Positions 43,993 to 54,157 are shown, counted from the stretch's first letter. The stretch is DNA of 64,000 nt from Orenia metallireducens (GCF_001693735.1 NZ_LWDV01000008.1:350357-414356), one strand, 5' to 3'. Translations and numbers: made by a program. The notes: generated from the sequence alone by a model not told the origin.

Positions 43993-44187
43993 GAAAAATT
44001 CCGTTGGGAATTTTTCCCCTTCGAGTTTAAAGTTAAACTCTCCGTGATTATAAAGTTTCTCAAAAATATGAAACTTTATTTCTCCTCACAAAGAGTCCAA
44101 AGGACTTGGAGGAAGAAAATCAATAATGATTGTTAATTTTTACTCGTCACTAGTTACTCATTACTGAATTTAAAAGGAGGAAGATTA
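43990..44187. other. Hairpin-rich intergenic stretch
   Basis: Four hairpins in succession: GAAAAATTCC/GGAATTTTTC, GAGTTTAA/TTAAACTC (bounded by CTTCG and TCCGTG as in the 17.9 kb array), AAAGTTTC/GAAACTTT and AGTCC/GGACT. No ORF. Ends with the uppP Shine-Dalgarno. Confidence 0.55.
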
Positions 44188-44955
44188 ATGAATTTATTTA
44201 AAGTTATTATTTTAGGTATAGTACAAGGGGTAACAGAGTTTTTACCTATCAGTAGTTCTGGGCATTTAGTTATCTTTCAACATTTTTTAGATATTCAAGA
44301 GGGGTTAACTCTTGATGTCTTCTTACATTTTGGTACTTTATTGGCGGTGGCAATCGTTTATTGGGATGATATCGTGGGAATGATTACTTTAAAGCCTGAG
44401 TATAGGAAGTTAACCCTTTATGTAATCTTAGGTTCAATACCTGCTGGAGTAATTGGAATCTTATTTGAAGATGTTTTTGAGCAGTTGTTTGCTACCTTAA
44501 GGGTGGTCGGCTTTGCATTATTGGTAACTGGTACATTATTATGGCTCTCTGATAGAGTTGGTAAAGAGACAAGATATTTAAAGGACTTGAAGATGAGTGA
44601 TGCTTGGGTTGTTGGTTTTGCACAGGCTTTTGCTATTATTCCAGGGATCTCGCGTTCAGGATCTACTATAGTTGCAGGTTTATTTAAGGGGCTTGATAGA
44701 AAGCTAGCTGCTAAATACTCCTTCTTATTATCCGTACCAGTAATTGGAGGAGCTACTTTATTACAGCTAAAGGATTTAGCTACTGTAGGCTTAGTTAATG
44801 TTACAGTAATAGAATTGGTTATAGGAACTATATCCTCTGTTATTGCTGGATACTTTTCAATTAAATTGTTACTAAAATTGATTAACCAAGAGAAGCTAAG
44901 TATATTTGCTTATTATTGTTGGATTTTAGGGTTAAGTGTAATCTTATTTTTCTAA
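44188..44955 (+). CDS. uppP: Undecaprenyl-diphosphatase
   Basis: Membrane enzyme (BacA family) that recycles the lipid carrier undecaprenyl pyrophosphate for cell-wall synthesis; its loss confers bacitracin sensitivity in other bacteria. GIVQGVTEFLPISSSGHLV at the N-terminus and PGISRSGSTIVAGLF at ~150 are the two signature motifs. 255 residues, about eight helices. AAAGGAGGAAG precedes the ATG. Confidence 0.96.
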   Translation: MNLFKVIILGIVQGVTEFLPISSSGHLVIFQHFLDIQEGLTLDVFLHFGTLLAVAIVYWDDIVGMITLKPEYRKLTLYVILGSIPAGVIGILFEDVFEQLFATLRVVGFALLVTGTLLWLSDRVGKETRYLKDLKMSDAWVVGFAQAFAIIPGISRSGSTIVAGLFKGLDRKLAAKYSFLLSVPVIGGATLLQLKDLATVGLVNVTVIELVIGTISSVIAGYFSIKLLLKLINQEKLSIFAYYCWILGLSVILFF

Positions 44956-45139
44956 TGTGAAAGGTTGTATTGTAATGATTTTCAAATTTATACTGTTATA
45001 GAATTCAAATTTTAGGAGAGTATAAATTCTAAGTTTAAACTTAAATTACCTATTTAATTTGATAAACCTGCCCAATTCTAATAATATTAAGGAGGAGATT
45101 CCTAAAGTAGAGAGAATTAATTAGCAGAGGTGAAGAGTA

Positions 45140-47542
45140 ATGAAGGATACTTTAAAAGAGATTTTATCTAAAAGAAAGTATGAATTTGTTGGAATATTTT
45201 TAATCGCAATGGCTTTTTTAAATTGGATTAGTTTCTCTTCTAAGGATACAGGGTTAATAGGTAATATATTTAATAAAGGATTAAAGTATATTATTGGAAA
45301 GGGGATTTATGGTTTTCCTATACTTTTAGTCTTTTTAGGGATAACTATGATTTATCGAAGTAAGGCTAAGATTAAATTTACCCCTAGAACTATTGGTACT
45401 ATAATTATCTTACTAGTTGTTCAAACACTACTTCATATACAAGTAGAGCATCCTTTGGAATTTGAAGCAGCTTTAGAAGGCAAAGGTGGAGGGTTAGTAG
45501 GTGGGGTAATTCTATATATATTTAGAAAGTGCTTTGCAGAATATGGTACATATGTTATTTTAGCAGCTTTAACTTTGATTGGAGTACTGTTAATGTCAGA
45601 TATATTCTTAGTTAATATTTTAGTTAAGGCTAAAAACTTGTATCAGAGCTTTATTGGATTTTTTGCTAAAAAGAAAGAGAAGGTTAAAGCTAAAGCTGAA
45701 AAGAAAGCTAAGAAAAAGGCAGAAAGAAAGGCAAAAGAGCAAGAAGCTAAGAATGGGGACAAGCTAGAGAAAGGTCGGACCTCTCTTAAAGGTCTCTTTA
45801 GTTTCTTGAAATTTAAGAAGAACAAGAAAGTTAGTGGAGAAGGGAAAAATGATGAAAAGTCCATCAAAAAAGAGATAATATACCAAGATAAGACTACTCC
45901 AAGGGTGATTGATAAGCGGGAAGCTTTCAGTAAGAAGGATGAAAGTAAAAAAGAAATTGAAGAGAAAGCAGAAGAAGAATTTAAGGCAGCTACCAAAGAG
46001 GTGGCAGCTGCTGTTGGTGTTAAAAAAGAGGATAATAGTAAAGAGCAGGTTGTTAGAGATGAGAAGAATCCACCACGTAAGAGGATTAATAAGAAACTAG
46101 AAAATAATCAATTAGAACAGAATTTAGACTCTAGCTACTATTCTCTACCACCTTTAGATTTATTAAATGAAGTAGATAATAGTTCTGTTCAATTTAATAA
46201 TAAAGCAGATATCTTACAGGAGACTTTAGATAGCTTTGGTGTTAGAGCTCAAATTAAGAATGTTAGCTATGGTCCAACTATTACCCGTTATGAACTTCAG
46301 CCTGCTCCAGGGGTTAAGGTCAGTAAGATATTAGGTTTGGCTGATGATATTGCTTTATCTTTAGCAGCTCCTGATGTTAGGATAGAAGCTCCTATTCCTG
46401 GCAAAGCTGCTATAGGAATTGAGATTCCAAATGAGAGTAAAGCAATGGTATCTATTCGGGAGATGTTAGAGTCTGAAGAATTTCAAAATGCAGAATCTAA
46501 GCTGACTATGGCTTTGGGTAAGGATATCAGTGGTAGAACATTAGTAGCTGACTTAGGGGATATGCCCCATATGTTGGTAGCTGGTTCCACAGGGTCTGGT
46601 AAAAGTGTCTTTGTTAACTGTGTTATCAATAGTATCCTTTATAAGGCTACACCTGATGAGGTTAAGTTTATGTTAATAGATCCTAAGATGGTAGAGTTTG
46701 CTGCTTATCAGCAGATACCCCATCTAGTAGCTCCAGTAATCAATGATGCTAAGAAGGCTGCTACAGCACTACGTTGGGTGGTTCAAGAGATGGAGAATCG
46801 TTATGAGTTATTTGCAGGTAGTGGAGCTAGAGGGCTTGATAGCTATAATAGAAAGATTAGTTCAGAAGGAAGTGATCCCTTACCTTATGTGGTAGTAATC
46901 ATAGATGAGTTAGCTGATTTGATGATGGTTGCAGCCAAAGAGGTAGAGGAAGCAATCTGCCGTTTGGCTCAGAAGGCTAGGGCAGCAGGGATTCACTTAA
47001 TTCTTGCTACTCAAAGACCTTCAGTAGATGTAATCACTGGCCTAATTAAAGCTAATATTCCAACAAGGGTCTCCTTCTCCTTATCCTCACAAGCTGATTC
47101 TAGAACCATCTTAGATACAGGTGGAGCAGAGAAACTGCTAGGAAAAGGTGATATGTTGTTCTCTCCAGTAGGTTCTAATCAACCTAAAAGATTACAAGGT
47201 GCTTTTATTTCTGACAAAGAATTACAACAGGTTGTTAGTTTTGTTAGAGATCAGAAGAAGCCAGAATATGCTGAAAAGATAGCTAAAATTAAGGAGAAGA
47301 ATGTAGAGATTGAGCTTGAAGATGATAGGGATGAGTTGTATGAGAAGGCAGTTGAACTGGTAGTTAAGCATCGCGCTTCTATCTCGATGTTACAGAGAAA
47401 GTTGAGAATTGGTTATAATCGAGCAGCTAGAATGATTGATAGAATGGAAAAGGATAATATAGTAGGAGAACATCAGGGGAGTAAGGCTAGAGAAGTATTA
47501 GTTGAAGAGGAAGATCTGGAGCAGATACTTAATAAGAACTAA
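45140..47542 (+). CDS. spoIIIE: DNA translocase FtsK/SpoIIIE
   Basis: 800 residues. Four N-terminal membrane helices (to ~170), a Lys/Glu-rich linker (~175-330), an alpha domain (GPTITRYELQPAPGVKVSKI) and the ATPase with AGSTGSGKSVFVN (Walker A), VVIIDELADLMM (Walker B) and LATQRPSVDVITG. A C-terminal gamma domain (ASISMLQRKLRIGYNRAARMID) reads polar DNA sequences. It pumps chromosome into the forespore or clears the septum. Position after tepA-ylzJ region and before gntR matches B. subtilis. Confidence 0.96.
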   Translation: MKDTLKEILSKRKYEFVGIFLIAMAFLNWISFSSKDTGLIGNIFNKGLKYIIGKGIYGFPILLVFLGITMIYRSKAKIKFTPRTIGTIIILLVVQTLLHIQVEHPLEFEAALEGKGGGLVGGVILYIFRKCFAEYGTYVILAALTLIGVLLMSDIFLVNILVKAKNLYQSFIGFFAKKKEKVKAKAEKKAKKKAERKAKEQEAKNGDKLEKGRTSLKGLFSFLKFKKNKKVSGEGKNDEKSIKKEIIYQDKTTPRVIDKREAFSKKDESKKEIEEKAEEEFKAATKEVAAAVGVKKEDNSKEQVVRDEKNPPRKRINKKLENNQLEQNLDSSYYSLPPLDLLNEVDNSSVQFNNKADILQETLDSFGVRAQIKNVSYGPTITRYELQPAPGVKVSKILGLADDIALSLAAPDVRIEAPIPGKAAIGIEIPNESKAMVSIREMLESEEFQNAESKLTMALGKDISGRTLVADLGDMPHMLVAGSTGSGKSVFVNCVINSILYKATPDEVKFMLIDPKMVEFAAYQQIPHLVAPVINDAKKAATALRWVVQEMENRYELFAGSGARGLDSYNRKISSEGSDPLPYVVVIIDELADLMMVAAKEVEEAICRLAQKARAAGIHLILATQRPSVDVITGLIKANIPTRVSFSLSSQADSRTILDTGGAEKLLGKGDMLFSPVGSNQPKRLQGAFISDKELQQVVSFVRDQKKPEYAEKIAKIKEKNVEIELEDDRDELYEKAVELVVKHRASISMLQRKLRIGYNRAARMIDRMEKDNIVGEHQGSKAREVLVEEEDLEQILNKN

Positions 47543-48015
47543 ACTAGAATATATAGCTATGGTTATAAACATATAAAGCAGATAAATAATTCAAGTATAT
47601 TATAAGGACCTACATGTTTAAGGAAAATTTCCGTTAAGTGTAGGTTCTTGTTGATTTTAAGAAATGAAATTGTACTATGTTATACTATTATATAAGTTTT
47701 TGAATCTAATGATATAATTTTACTAAAGAAGATATAATATATATTGAGTATAATATTTTAATTTATAGATTTATTAAAAAAATATAAAAGTCTATAATAA
47801 TATGATAAATTTAATTTTTAAAAAGGGTTTTTTCTTTTGTTGTAAAATTATATAAATAGTTAGTCTATTAATTTGTTAAATTAGATTTTAGTATTTATTA
47901 GAAGTTTTAATTGAACCTATGTTAAAATGATGTTAGAATGGATAGAGTTGTTAGACGTCTATCCATCTTCTGGTAAGTAATAATTGAGATTATTCCAGCT
48001 TAAGGAGTTGATTAA
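47543..48015. other. Region between spoIIIE and gntR
   Basis: 473 bases. Hairpin ACCTACATGTTTAAGG ... TTAAGTGTAGGT (47608-47647), a likely terminator for spoIIIE, then very AT-rich DNA, then the gntR promoter and operator candidate. No gene. Confidence 0.55.
47911..47966 (+). promoter_or_regulatory. gntR promoter with palindromic operator
   Basis: TTGAAC (47911-47916) and TAGAAT (47934-47939) with a 17-base spacer form a good sigma-A promoter. Immediately after it lies TAGACGTCTA (47952-47961), a perfect 10-bp palindrome of GntR-operator type, within a wider GGATAG/CTATCC repeat. Suggests autoregulation. Confidence 0.55.
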
Positions 48016-48753
48016 ATGAGCTTAATAAAGAAAGATTCTAGACCTTTATATATGTTAGTTAAAGAGAAGATTGATGAAAAGATTGAAAATGGGAAATATA
48101 AGCCAGGGGATCGCTTACCTTCAGAAGCAAAGTTATCGGAAAGTTTTGGTGTTAGCCGTGCTACTTTAAGAGAGGCTTTAAGAGTTTTAGAAAAAGAGGT
48201 TAAGGTCAATCGCCAACAGGGTATAGGTACCTTCATTACTGAAAAATTGGCTCTTTTTAAAAGTGGTATTGAAGAGCTTAATAGTATTACCCAAACTATC
48301 GAAGCTATGGGGCTTAAAGCAGGAACCGTTGATTTAGAATTGAAAATGAATCAGCAGGTTGAAGATTTGAACAAAGAGTTTGAATTAAATAAAAATGACA
48401 AGATGGTTATTTTACATAGAACTAGAACGGCTGATGATGAACCGGTAGCATACTGCGAAGATTATTTACCTCAAAGGTTAGTGCCTAATAATATAACTGA
48501 AGATGATATTAATATATCTCTACTTAGCTTCTTGCAAGAAGAATCTAATATATATATTAGTTATGCTGTTGCTGATATTGTTCCAGTAATAGCTGACAAA
48601 AGTTTAGTTGCCAAGTTAAATTTAAATATAGGAGATCCGATTCTATTATTAAAACAGATGCACTATGATGATAGAGATAATCCAGTACTATATTCCAAAA
48701 ACTATTTTAGAAGTGATAAGTTTGAATTCCATGTTTTGAGAAATAGAGGATAA
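48016..48753 (+). CDS. GntR-family transcriptional regulator (UTRA domain)
   Basis: N-terminal winged helix (LKEKIDEKIENGKYKPGDRLPSEAKLSESFGVSRATLREALRVLE pattern) and a C-terminal UTRA/HutC effector domain (DEPVAYCEDYLP, LLKQMHYDDRDNPVLYSKNYF). 245 residues. It precedes a nucleoside-type ABC importer, as YmfC-type regulators do, so it probably senses a nucleoside or related ligand. Confidence 0.9.
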   Translation: MSLIKKDSRPLYMLVKEKIDEKIENGKYKPGDRLPSEAKLSESFGVSRATLREALRVLEKEVKVNRQQGIGTFITEKLALFKSGIEELNSITQTIEAMGLKAGTVDLELKMNQQVEDLNKEFELNKNDKMVILHRTRTADDEPVAYCEDYLPQRLVPNNITEDDINISLLSFLQEESNIYISYAVADIVPVIADKSLVAKLNLNIGDPILLLKQMHYDDRDNPVLYSKNYFRSDKFEFHVLRNRG

Positions 48754-48851
48754 TGAGCTTAAGTCTAAGTTTTAGTTTAAGGTAGCTATTTTCAAGCTTA
48801 CTACTTAAATTTGGACTTAACTATAAATTAAAATTTTAGGGGGTAGATTTA

Positions 48852-50018
48852 ATGTCTAAAAAAAATTTAATATTCTTATCATTACTATTAGCACTTGCTT
48901 TACTTGTTGGATGTGCTGGTGGTGGACAGCAAGCTCCACAAGAGAATAATCAACAAGCACAAGATGGTCAAAAAGCTGCTAGTGATTTAAAAGTTGGTAT
49001 TGTATTATCTAGTGGTGGTAAAGGGGATAAGTCTTTTAATGATTCTGCTTTACGTGGGCTAGATAGAGCTAAAGAGGAAGGTTTAATTGCTGATTACAAG
49101 TACATTGAACCTAAGGAGGTAGCAGCTGCTGAGAAAGGTTTGAGATTCTTAGCTCAACAGGGCTATGATTTAGTTATTGGTGTAGGATTTATGCAAAAGG
49201 ATGCTGTAGATACAGTATCTAAAGAGTTTGCTGATACTAAATTTGCTATCATTGATGATGTTGTAGATAATCCCAATGTAGCCTCTTTAACATTTAAAGA
49301 GCATGAAGGGTCATTTTTGGCAGGAGCTTTAGCTGCATTGTTGACTACTCATGAAGAGATTGAAGGAATTAATGCTAAGGAGATTGTTGGTTTCTTAGGG
49401 GGAATGGATGTACCATTAATCCATAAATTTGAATTGGGTTATACCTCTGGAGTAGATTATATCAATGAAACAGAGGGAACTGATGTAAAGGTTAGGGTCA
49501 ACTATACCGGTAGTGACCCTTCAGCATTTAATGATCCTGCAAAGGGTAAAGAGATTTCATTAGCTCAATATAATGCAGGAGCTGATATCATCTATCATGC
49601 TGCAGGTGGAACAGGTATAGGATTATTTGAAGCTGCTGCTCAAACAGGAAGTTACGCAATTGGTGTTGACTCTGATCAAGATTGGAATCAACCAGGTTAT
49701 ATTCTAACAAGTGTACAAAAAAGAGTAGATAATGCTGTATTTGCAACAGTTACAGCTATAAAAGAAGGTAACTTTGAAGCTGGGCTTAAAGAATATGGTT
49801 TAGAAGAGAAAGGTGTTGCTTTGACTCCATTAACAGAAGCAGGAGTTACTGTTAAAGCTGCTCAAGAAGCAGGAGATATTACAACTGAGGATGTAGCTAA
49901 GATTGAGGCGTTAAAAGCTAAGATTCCAGTAGATGTTAAAGAGAAGATTGAAGATATTAAAGAGAAGATTATTGCTGGTGAAATTGATGTACCTAACTAT
50001 TATGATCAAACTCAATAA
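48852..50018 (+). CDS. BMP-family substrate-binding lipoprotein of a nucleoside-type ABC importer
   Basis: Lipoprotein signal peptide with the lipobox LLVGC at ~17-21, a Gln-rich linker, then a periplasmic-binding fold of the basic membrane protein/PnrA type: GDKSFNDSALRGL, IDDVVDNPNVASLTFKEHEGSFLAG, HAAGGTGIGLFEAA and GVDSDQDWNQPGYILTS. Captures (likely purine) nucleosides outside the membrane. First gene of the four-gene transporter. Confidence 0.92.
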   Translation: MSKKNLIFLSLLLALALLVGCAGGGQQAPQENNQQAQDGQKAASDLKVGIVLSSGGKGDKSFNDSALRGLDRAKEEGLIADYKYIEPKEVAAAEKGLRFLAQQGYDLVIGVGFMQKDAVDTVSKEFADTKFAIIDDVVDNPNVASLTFKEHEGSFLAGALAALLTTHEEIEGINAKEIVGFLGGMDVPLIHKFELGYTSGVDYINETEGTDVKVRVNYTGSDPSAFNDPAKGKEISLAQYNAGADIIYHAAGGTGIGLFEAAAQTGSYAIGVDSDQDWNQPGYILTSVQKRVDNAVFATVTAIKEGNFEAGLKEYGLEEKGVALTPLTEAGVTVKAAQEAGDITTEDVAKIEALKAKIPVDVKEKIEDIKEKIIAGEIDVPNYYDQTQ

Positions 50019-50036
50019 TAAAAATTTAGTATAGAA

Positions 50037-50072
50037 TAATTGCTAGGTGCTTTCACCTAGCAATTATTCTAA
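50037..50072 (+). terminator. Intra-operon hairpin (attenuator or mRNA stabiliser)
   Basis: TAATTGCTAGGTG pairs with CACCTAGCAATTA around CTTT, followed by TTCTAATTA. Lies between the binding-protein gene and the ATPase gene, so it may partially terminate or protect the 5' cistron and give an excess of binding protein. Confidence 0.75.
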
Positions 50073-50091
50073 TTATGAAAGGAGGATTTCA

Positions 50092-51609
50092 ATGGATACA
50101 ATCTTAGAGATGAGAGGTATTACTAAAGAGTTTCCTGGAGTATTGGCAAATGATAATGTCAATCTAGATTTAAAAAAAGGGGAGATTCATGCTCTAGTTG
50201 GTGAGAATGGTGCAGGTAAATCTACCTTAATGAGTGTTTTATTTGGAATTTACCAACCCACCAAAGGGAAGATATTCTATAAAGGAGAAGAGTTAAAGAT
50301 TGATGGTCCCAATGATGCTATTGATTTAGGAATTGGTATGGTGCATCAACATTTTATGTTGGTTCATACTTTGACTGTTGCCGAAAATATCGTTCTAGGT
50401 TCTGAGCCTAGCAATGGTAGGGGGAGGCTGATTTTATCCAAAGCTATCGATAAGATTAAAAGCTTATCAGATGAGTATGGCTTGGATGTAGATCCTAATG
50501 CTAAGATCAAAGATATTCCAGTGGGAATGCAGCAGAGGGTTGAGATTCTAAAGGCTTTATATCGAGATGCTGAAGTCTTGATTTTGGACGAGCCTACAGC
50601 AGTATTGACTCCTCAAGAGGTAAGAGGGCTATATAAGATTATGGATACCTTAACAGAACAAGGTAAATCTATCATCTTTATTACCCATAAGTTAAAAGAA
50701 GTTTTAACAGTATCTGATAGGATAACCGTTTTGAGAAAAGGAAAATCTATTGGTACAGTAAATACTGCTGATACTTCAGAGACTGAATTGGCTGAGATGA
50801 TGGTAGGACGTAAGGTTATTTTAGAAGTGGAAAAAGAGCCTGCTAAATTTGGTGGTACAAAGGTAGAGGTTAGAGATTTAAAGGCAAGTAATGCTATAGG
50901 AATGTTAGCTTTAGATAATATATCCTTTGAAATTAGAGAAGGTGAGATTCTTGGAATTGCAGGAGTAGAAGGGAATGGACAGACAGAATTAGTTGAGGTG
51001 TTGACTGGATTGAGAACTGCAGATTCAGGTGTTTTTAAGTTGGAAAGGGAGAATCTATTAAATAAATCAGCCCGTAAGATTAAAGAGGCTAAAGTTGCCC
51101 ATGTTCCAGAAGATAGGCATAAGCATGGACTAGTATTAGACTATTCAATCGAAGATAATTTAATCTTAGGTTATCATTATAAAGAGCCTTTTGCCAAGGG
51201 GATTAATTTAGACTTTAATTCAATGGCAGAGCATGCCCAAAAGTTGATTCCAGATTATGATATCCGTCCAAGGAATAAAGAGATATTAGCCCGTTCTTTA
51301 TCTGGAGGAAATCAACAGAAAATAATCATTGCTCGAGAATTTGATATGGGCCCAGAGTTTTTAATTGCATCACAGCCAACTCGTGGTGTAGATATTGGAG
51401 CAATCGAGTTTATCCATAAGAGAATTATAGAGCAGAGAGATCAAGGGAAGGCAGTTTTGTTAATATCGGCTGAGTTATCAGAAATTATGTCACTAAGTGA
51501 TAGGATTGCTGTTATGTATGAGGGAAAAATCGTAGATATTTTAGATGCTAAGGAAGCTACAGAAGAGAAGTTAGGGCTTCTGATGGCAGGATCAGTTGTT
51601 GAACATTAA
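50092..51609 (+). CDS. ABC transporter ATPase (nucleoside/simple-sugar type, two domains)
   Basis: 505 residues with tandem ATP-binding cassettes. The first has Walker [10 protein letters not shown] and the signature region replaced by [16 protein letters not shown] before [11 protein letters not shown]. The second has [16 protein letters not shown] and the signature [15 protein letters not shown] with [10 protein letters not shown]. This is the YufO/NupO type. ATG at 50092 behind AAAGGAGGATT; the upstream in-frame region overlaps the hairpin and is not coding. Confidence 0.94.
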   Translation: MDTILEMRGITKEFPGVLANDNVNLDLKKGEIHALVGENGAGKSTLMSVLFGIYQPTKGKIFYKGEELKIDGPNDAIDLGIGMVHQHFMLVHTLTVAENIVLGSEPSNGRGRLILSKAIDKIKSLSDEYGLDVDPNAKIKDIPVGMQQRVEILKALYRDAEVLILDEPTAVLTPQEVRGLYKIMDTLTEQGKSIIFITHKLKEVLTVSDRITVLRKGKSIGTVNTADTSETELAEMMVGRKVILEVEKEPAKFGGTKVEVRDLKASNAIGMLALDNISFEIREGEILGIAGVEGNGQTELVEVLTGLRTADSGVFKLERENLLNKSARKIKEAKVAHVPEDRHKHGLVLDYSIEDNLILGYHYKEPFAKGINLDFNSMAEHAQKLIPDYDIRPRNKEILARSLSGGNQQKIIIAREFDMGPEFLIASQPTRGVDIGAIEFIHKRIIEQRDQGKAVLLISAELSEIMSLSDRIAVMYEGKIVDILDAKEATEEKLGLLMAGSVVEH

Positions 51610-51670
51610 ATTTATTAGTTGTTATCTAGTAGCTTTAGAAGGATTTTAAAGAAGATAAGGAGGAATTTAT

Positions 51671-52732
51671 ATGGCAGAGGATATTAATTTCAAAAATTTA
51701 TTAAAAGAGATATCAATTCCACTACTAGCTATCTTATCATCTTTTATAATAGGTGCACTTATAGTAATGGCTTCTGGTTATGATCCAGTAGCAACCTATT
51801 CTGCTTTACTTCAAGGTGCTTTTGGAGGTTTAAATAGTATAGCAGATACATTACTAGCAGCTACTCCTTTGATTTTTACAGGGTTGGCTGTAGCCTTTGC
51901 ATTTAGGTGTGGACTCTTTAATATCGGTGGAGAAGGGCAGCTATTAGTAGGTGGTTTGACAGCAGCTTGGATAGGTACTTTTAAAGGGATTCCAATGGTT
52001 ATCCATCTACCCTTGACCTTATTAGTAGCGATGATAGCAGGGGCTTTATGGGTGGCTATTCCTGCTATTTTGAAGGCAAAGTTAGGGGTACATGAGGTAA
52101 TTACAACAATTATGTTCAATTATATCTCTTATAGTTTAGTTGCATATTTTAGCTTGAAGGTATTGGCTAAGCCAGGTAGTATTCAAACCCCTAATATAGA
52201 ATCTAGTGCTTACTTATGGAGATTCTCTAATGTTTTGGGTATATATTCATACCTTAATATAGGTTTTATTATTGGAATAATTGTTTTATTTGTAATTTAC
52301 TATTTATTGTGGAAGACTACTATTGGATATGAGATTAGAGCAGTGGGTATCAGCCCTGATGCTGCAGAATATGGGGGGATCAGTGCTGCCCGTAATATAA
52401 TTTTAGCTATGTTAATCAGTGGTGCTTTAGCAGGATTGGGAGGAGCAGAGAGGGCTATGGGGCTATTCCATAATTATCGGAATGGATTCTCTGCTGAATA
52501 TGGATTTACTGGTATTGCTGTAGCGTTATTAGGTCGTAACCATCCTTTAGGTGTATTTTTTGCAGCTCTATTATTTGGAGCATTGTCCAATGGACAGGAT
52601 TATATGAATATGTTGGCAGGGGTTCCTGTCGATTTAGTAACTATCTTACAAGCAGTTATCATCTTATTTGTAGCTGCTGATCTATTATTTAGAAGAGTAT
52701 TAGCACTTAAACCAGAAGGGAGGAAGGGTTAA
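51671..52732 (+). CDS. ABC transporter permease 1 (nucleoside type)
   Basis: 353 residues, about ten membrane helices. FRCGLFNIGGEGQLLVGGL and AVGISPDAAEYGGISAARNI are typical for BPD_transp_2 permeases of the YufP/NupP type. Two bases upstream of permease 2. Confidence 0.92.
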   Translation: MAEDINFKNLLKEISIPLLAILSSFIIGALIVMASGYDPVATYSALLQGAFGGLNSIADTLLAATPLIFTGLAVAFAFRCGLFNIGGEGQLLVGGLTAAWIGTFKGIPMVIHLPLTLLVAMIAGALWVAIPAILKAKLGVHEVITTIMFNYISYSLVAYFSLKVLAKPGSIQTPNIESSAYLWRFSNVLGIYSYLNIGFIIGIIVLFVIYYLLWKTTIGYEIRAVGISPDAAEYGGISAARNIILAMLISGALAGLGGAERAMGLFHNYRNGFSAEYGFTGIAVALLGRNHPLGVFFAALLFGALSNGQDYMNMLAGVPVDLVTILQAVIILFVAADLLFRRVLALKPEGRKG

Positions 52733-52734
52733 TA

Positions 52735-53631
52735 ATGGAAATCTTTCAACAGATTTTTAATCTAGAGACCTTCAGCTCTACTTTAAGAATGGCAATTCCT
52801 TTGATGGTAGCCGCTATTGGTGGTATGTTTTCTGAAAGATCTGGTGTAGTTAATATTGCCTTAGAGGGGATGATGTTAGCTGGAGCCTTTATAGCGGTGG
52901 TTGTTAGTTATTTTACAGGAAATGCTTGGTTTGGGCTGATAGGGGCAGTAATCTTTGGTGGTTTATTTGCTTTAATTCATGCTATAGTCAGTATTAGATA
53001 TCATGCTAATCAGGTTGTTAGTGGAGTAGCTTTGAACCTGTTGGCTGCTGGTGGAACCGTTTTTTTATTGAATATTTTATTTAATACATCAGGAACTTCA
53101 CCTTCTGTAAAGGCTTTGCCTTATTGGGGAACTTTTAAACCTACTGTTTATTTAGGATTATTGATAGTGGCTATCTCTCATTATGTCTTATTCTATACAC
53201 CTTTTGGCTTACGAGTAAGGGCTGTAGGAGAGCATCCTCATGCTGCTGATTCTGTGGGGATTGATGTGGAGAAGATTAGATATGTCTGTGTAATCTTAAG
53301 TGGGATGTTAGCAGGCTTTGCTGGTGCTCACTTATCAATAGGGGTACTGAGTGTTTTTAGAGAAGGAATGACTGCTGGACGTGGCTTTATTGCTTTAGCA
53401 GCTTTAATCTTTGGTAAATGGTATCCTTTTGGTGCTATGGGAGCAAGTTTATTATTTGGTTTCTTCCAAGCTATTGAGATTAGATTACAAGGGATAGAGG
53501 CAATTGGTATTCCTGGTGAATTTGTACAGACGATTCCTTATATCTTAACAGTAATTGCATTGGCAGGAGTTATTGGTAGAGCAACTCCTCCAGCAGCTAG
53601 TGGAGAGCCTTTTGAAAAGGGTAAAAGATAA
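52735..53631 (+). CDS. ABC transporter permease 2 (nucleoside type)
   Basis: 298 residues, about nine helices. MFSERSGVVNIALEGMMLAGAF and AVGEHPHAADSVGIDVEKIRY match the YufQ/NupQ type permease. Pairs with permease 1 to form the channel. Final gene of the operon. Confidence 0.92.
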   Translation: MEIFQQIFNLETFSSTLRMAIPLMVAAIGGMFSERSGVVNIALEGMMLAGAFIAVVVSYFTGNAWFGLIGAVIFGGLFALIHAIVSIRYHANQVVSGVALNLLAAGGTVFLLNILFNTSGTSPSVKALPYWGTFKPTVYLGLLIVAISHYVLFYTPFGLRVRAVGEHPHAADSVGIDVEKIRYVCVILSGMLAGFAGAHLSIGVLSVFREGMTAGRGFIALAALIFGKWYPFGAMGASLLFGFFQAIEIRLQGIEAIGIPGEFVQTIPYILTVIALAGVIGRATPPAASGEPFEKGKR

Positions 53632-53641
53632 TTATTATTTT

Positions 53642-53672
53642 TTAGAGCCAACAGAGAAGTTGGCTCTTTTGT
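53642..53672 (+). terminator. Terminator of the ABC operon
   Basis: AGAGCCAAC and GTTGGCTCT form the stem around AGAGAA, followed by TTTTG. Confidence 0.88.
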
Positions 53673-53711
53673 TTATGTAATTTAATAAATACTATTAATT
53701 AGACTTCTTTT

Positions 53712-53738
53712 AAAAGACTCCTTTATATAAAGGAGTCT
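53712..53738. repeat. Palindrome next to the truncated IS
   Basis: AAAAGACTCCTTTATATAAAGGAGTCT, a perfect hairpin ending exactly where the IS copy begins; the equivalent of the palindromic target seen at 9470. Confidence 0.75.
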
Positions 53739-54123
53739 CAGGCTGTTGACAAAGTTATTGTCAACAGCCTTTTCTATTTATGGTATAATATAATTGACAA
53801 TATATCTAAAAAGAGAAATAGAATTATGTTTGTATCTCAAGAGAAAAAACAACAACAATATGAATTTGTAACAATAGAACAGCTAGTTCCAGAAGATCAT
53901 CTTCTAAGACAAATAGATAGATATATATAGATTTTACTTTTATTACTGATATAACTAAAGACCTATACTGTCATGATAATGGAAGACTATGTATTGACCC
54001 TACTATTTTATTTAAGATGCTTTTTATAGGTTATTTATATGGGATTCGTTCTGAAAGACAACTAGTAAAAGATATAAAAGTAAATATGGCTTATCGCTGG
54101 TTTTTAGGATATTCATTAACAGA
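53739..54123 (+). mobile_element. Truncated IS1182-like copy
   Basis: Almost identical to the first ~385 bp of the element at 9504, including the terminal hairpin and promoter region, then ends abruptly at ATTAACAGA. Point differences include GCTAGTT for GTTAGTT and CTATGT for CCATGT. Confidence 0.92.
53826..54123 (+). pseudogene. Transposase fragment, frameshifted
   Basis: Corresponds to the first ~100 residues of the 9591 transposase. A two-base TA insertion near 53924 (ATATATATAG instead of ATATATAG) brings a TAG into frame about 35 codons from the start, and the 3' three quarters are missing. Cannot make an active enzyme. Confidence 0.92.
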
Positions 54124-54129
54124 CTCAGT

Positions 54130-54157
54130 AAAAGAAGCTCTAGCTAGAGCTTCTTTT
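54130..54157. terminator. Perfect palindrome after the IS fragment
   Basis: AAAAGAAGCTCTAG and CTAGAGCTTCTTTT form a loopless 14-bp stem with T-run. It may be the original downstream terminator or another IS-targeted palindrome. The remaining gap to 54406 shows nothing else. Confidence 0.7.

Noticed and set aside
45909-46100. Lys/Arg-rich frame inside spoIIIE
   Set aside because: Shadow of the Lys/Glu-rich linker of the translocase in another frame.
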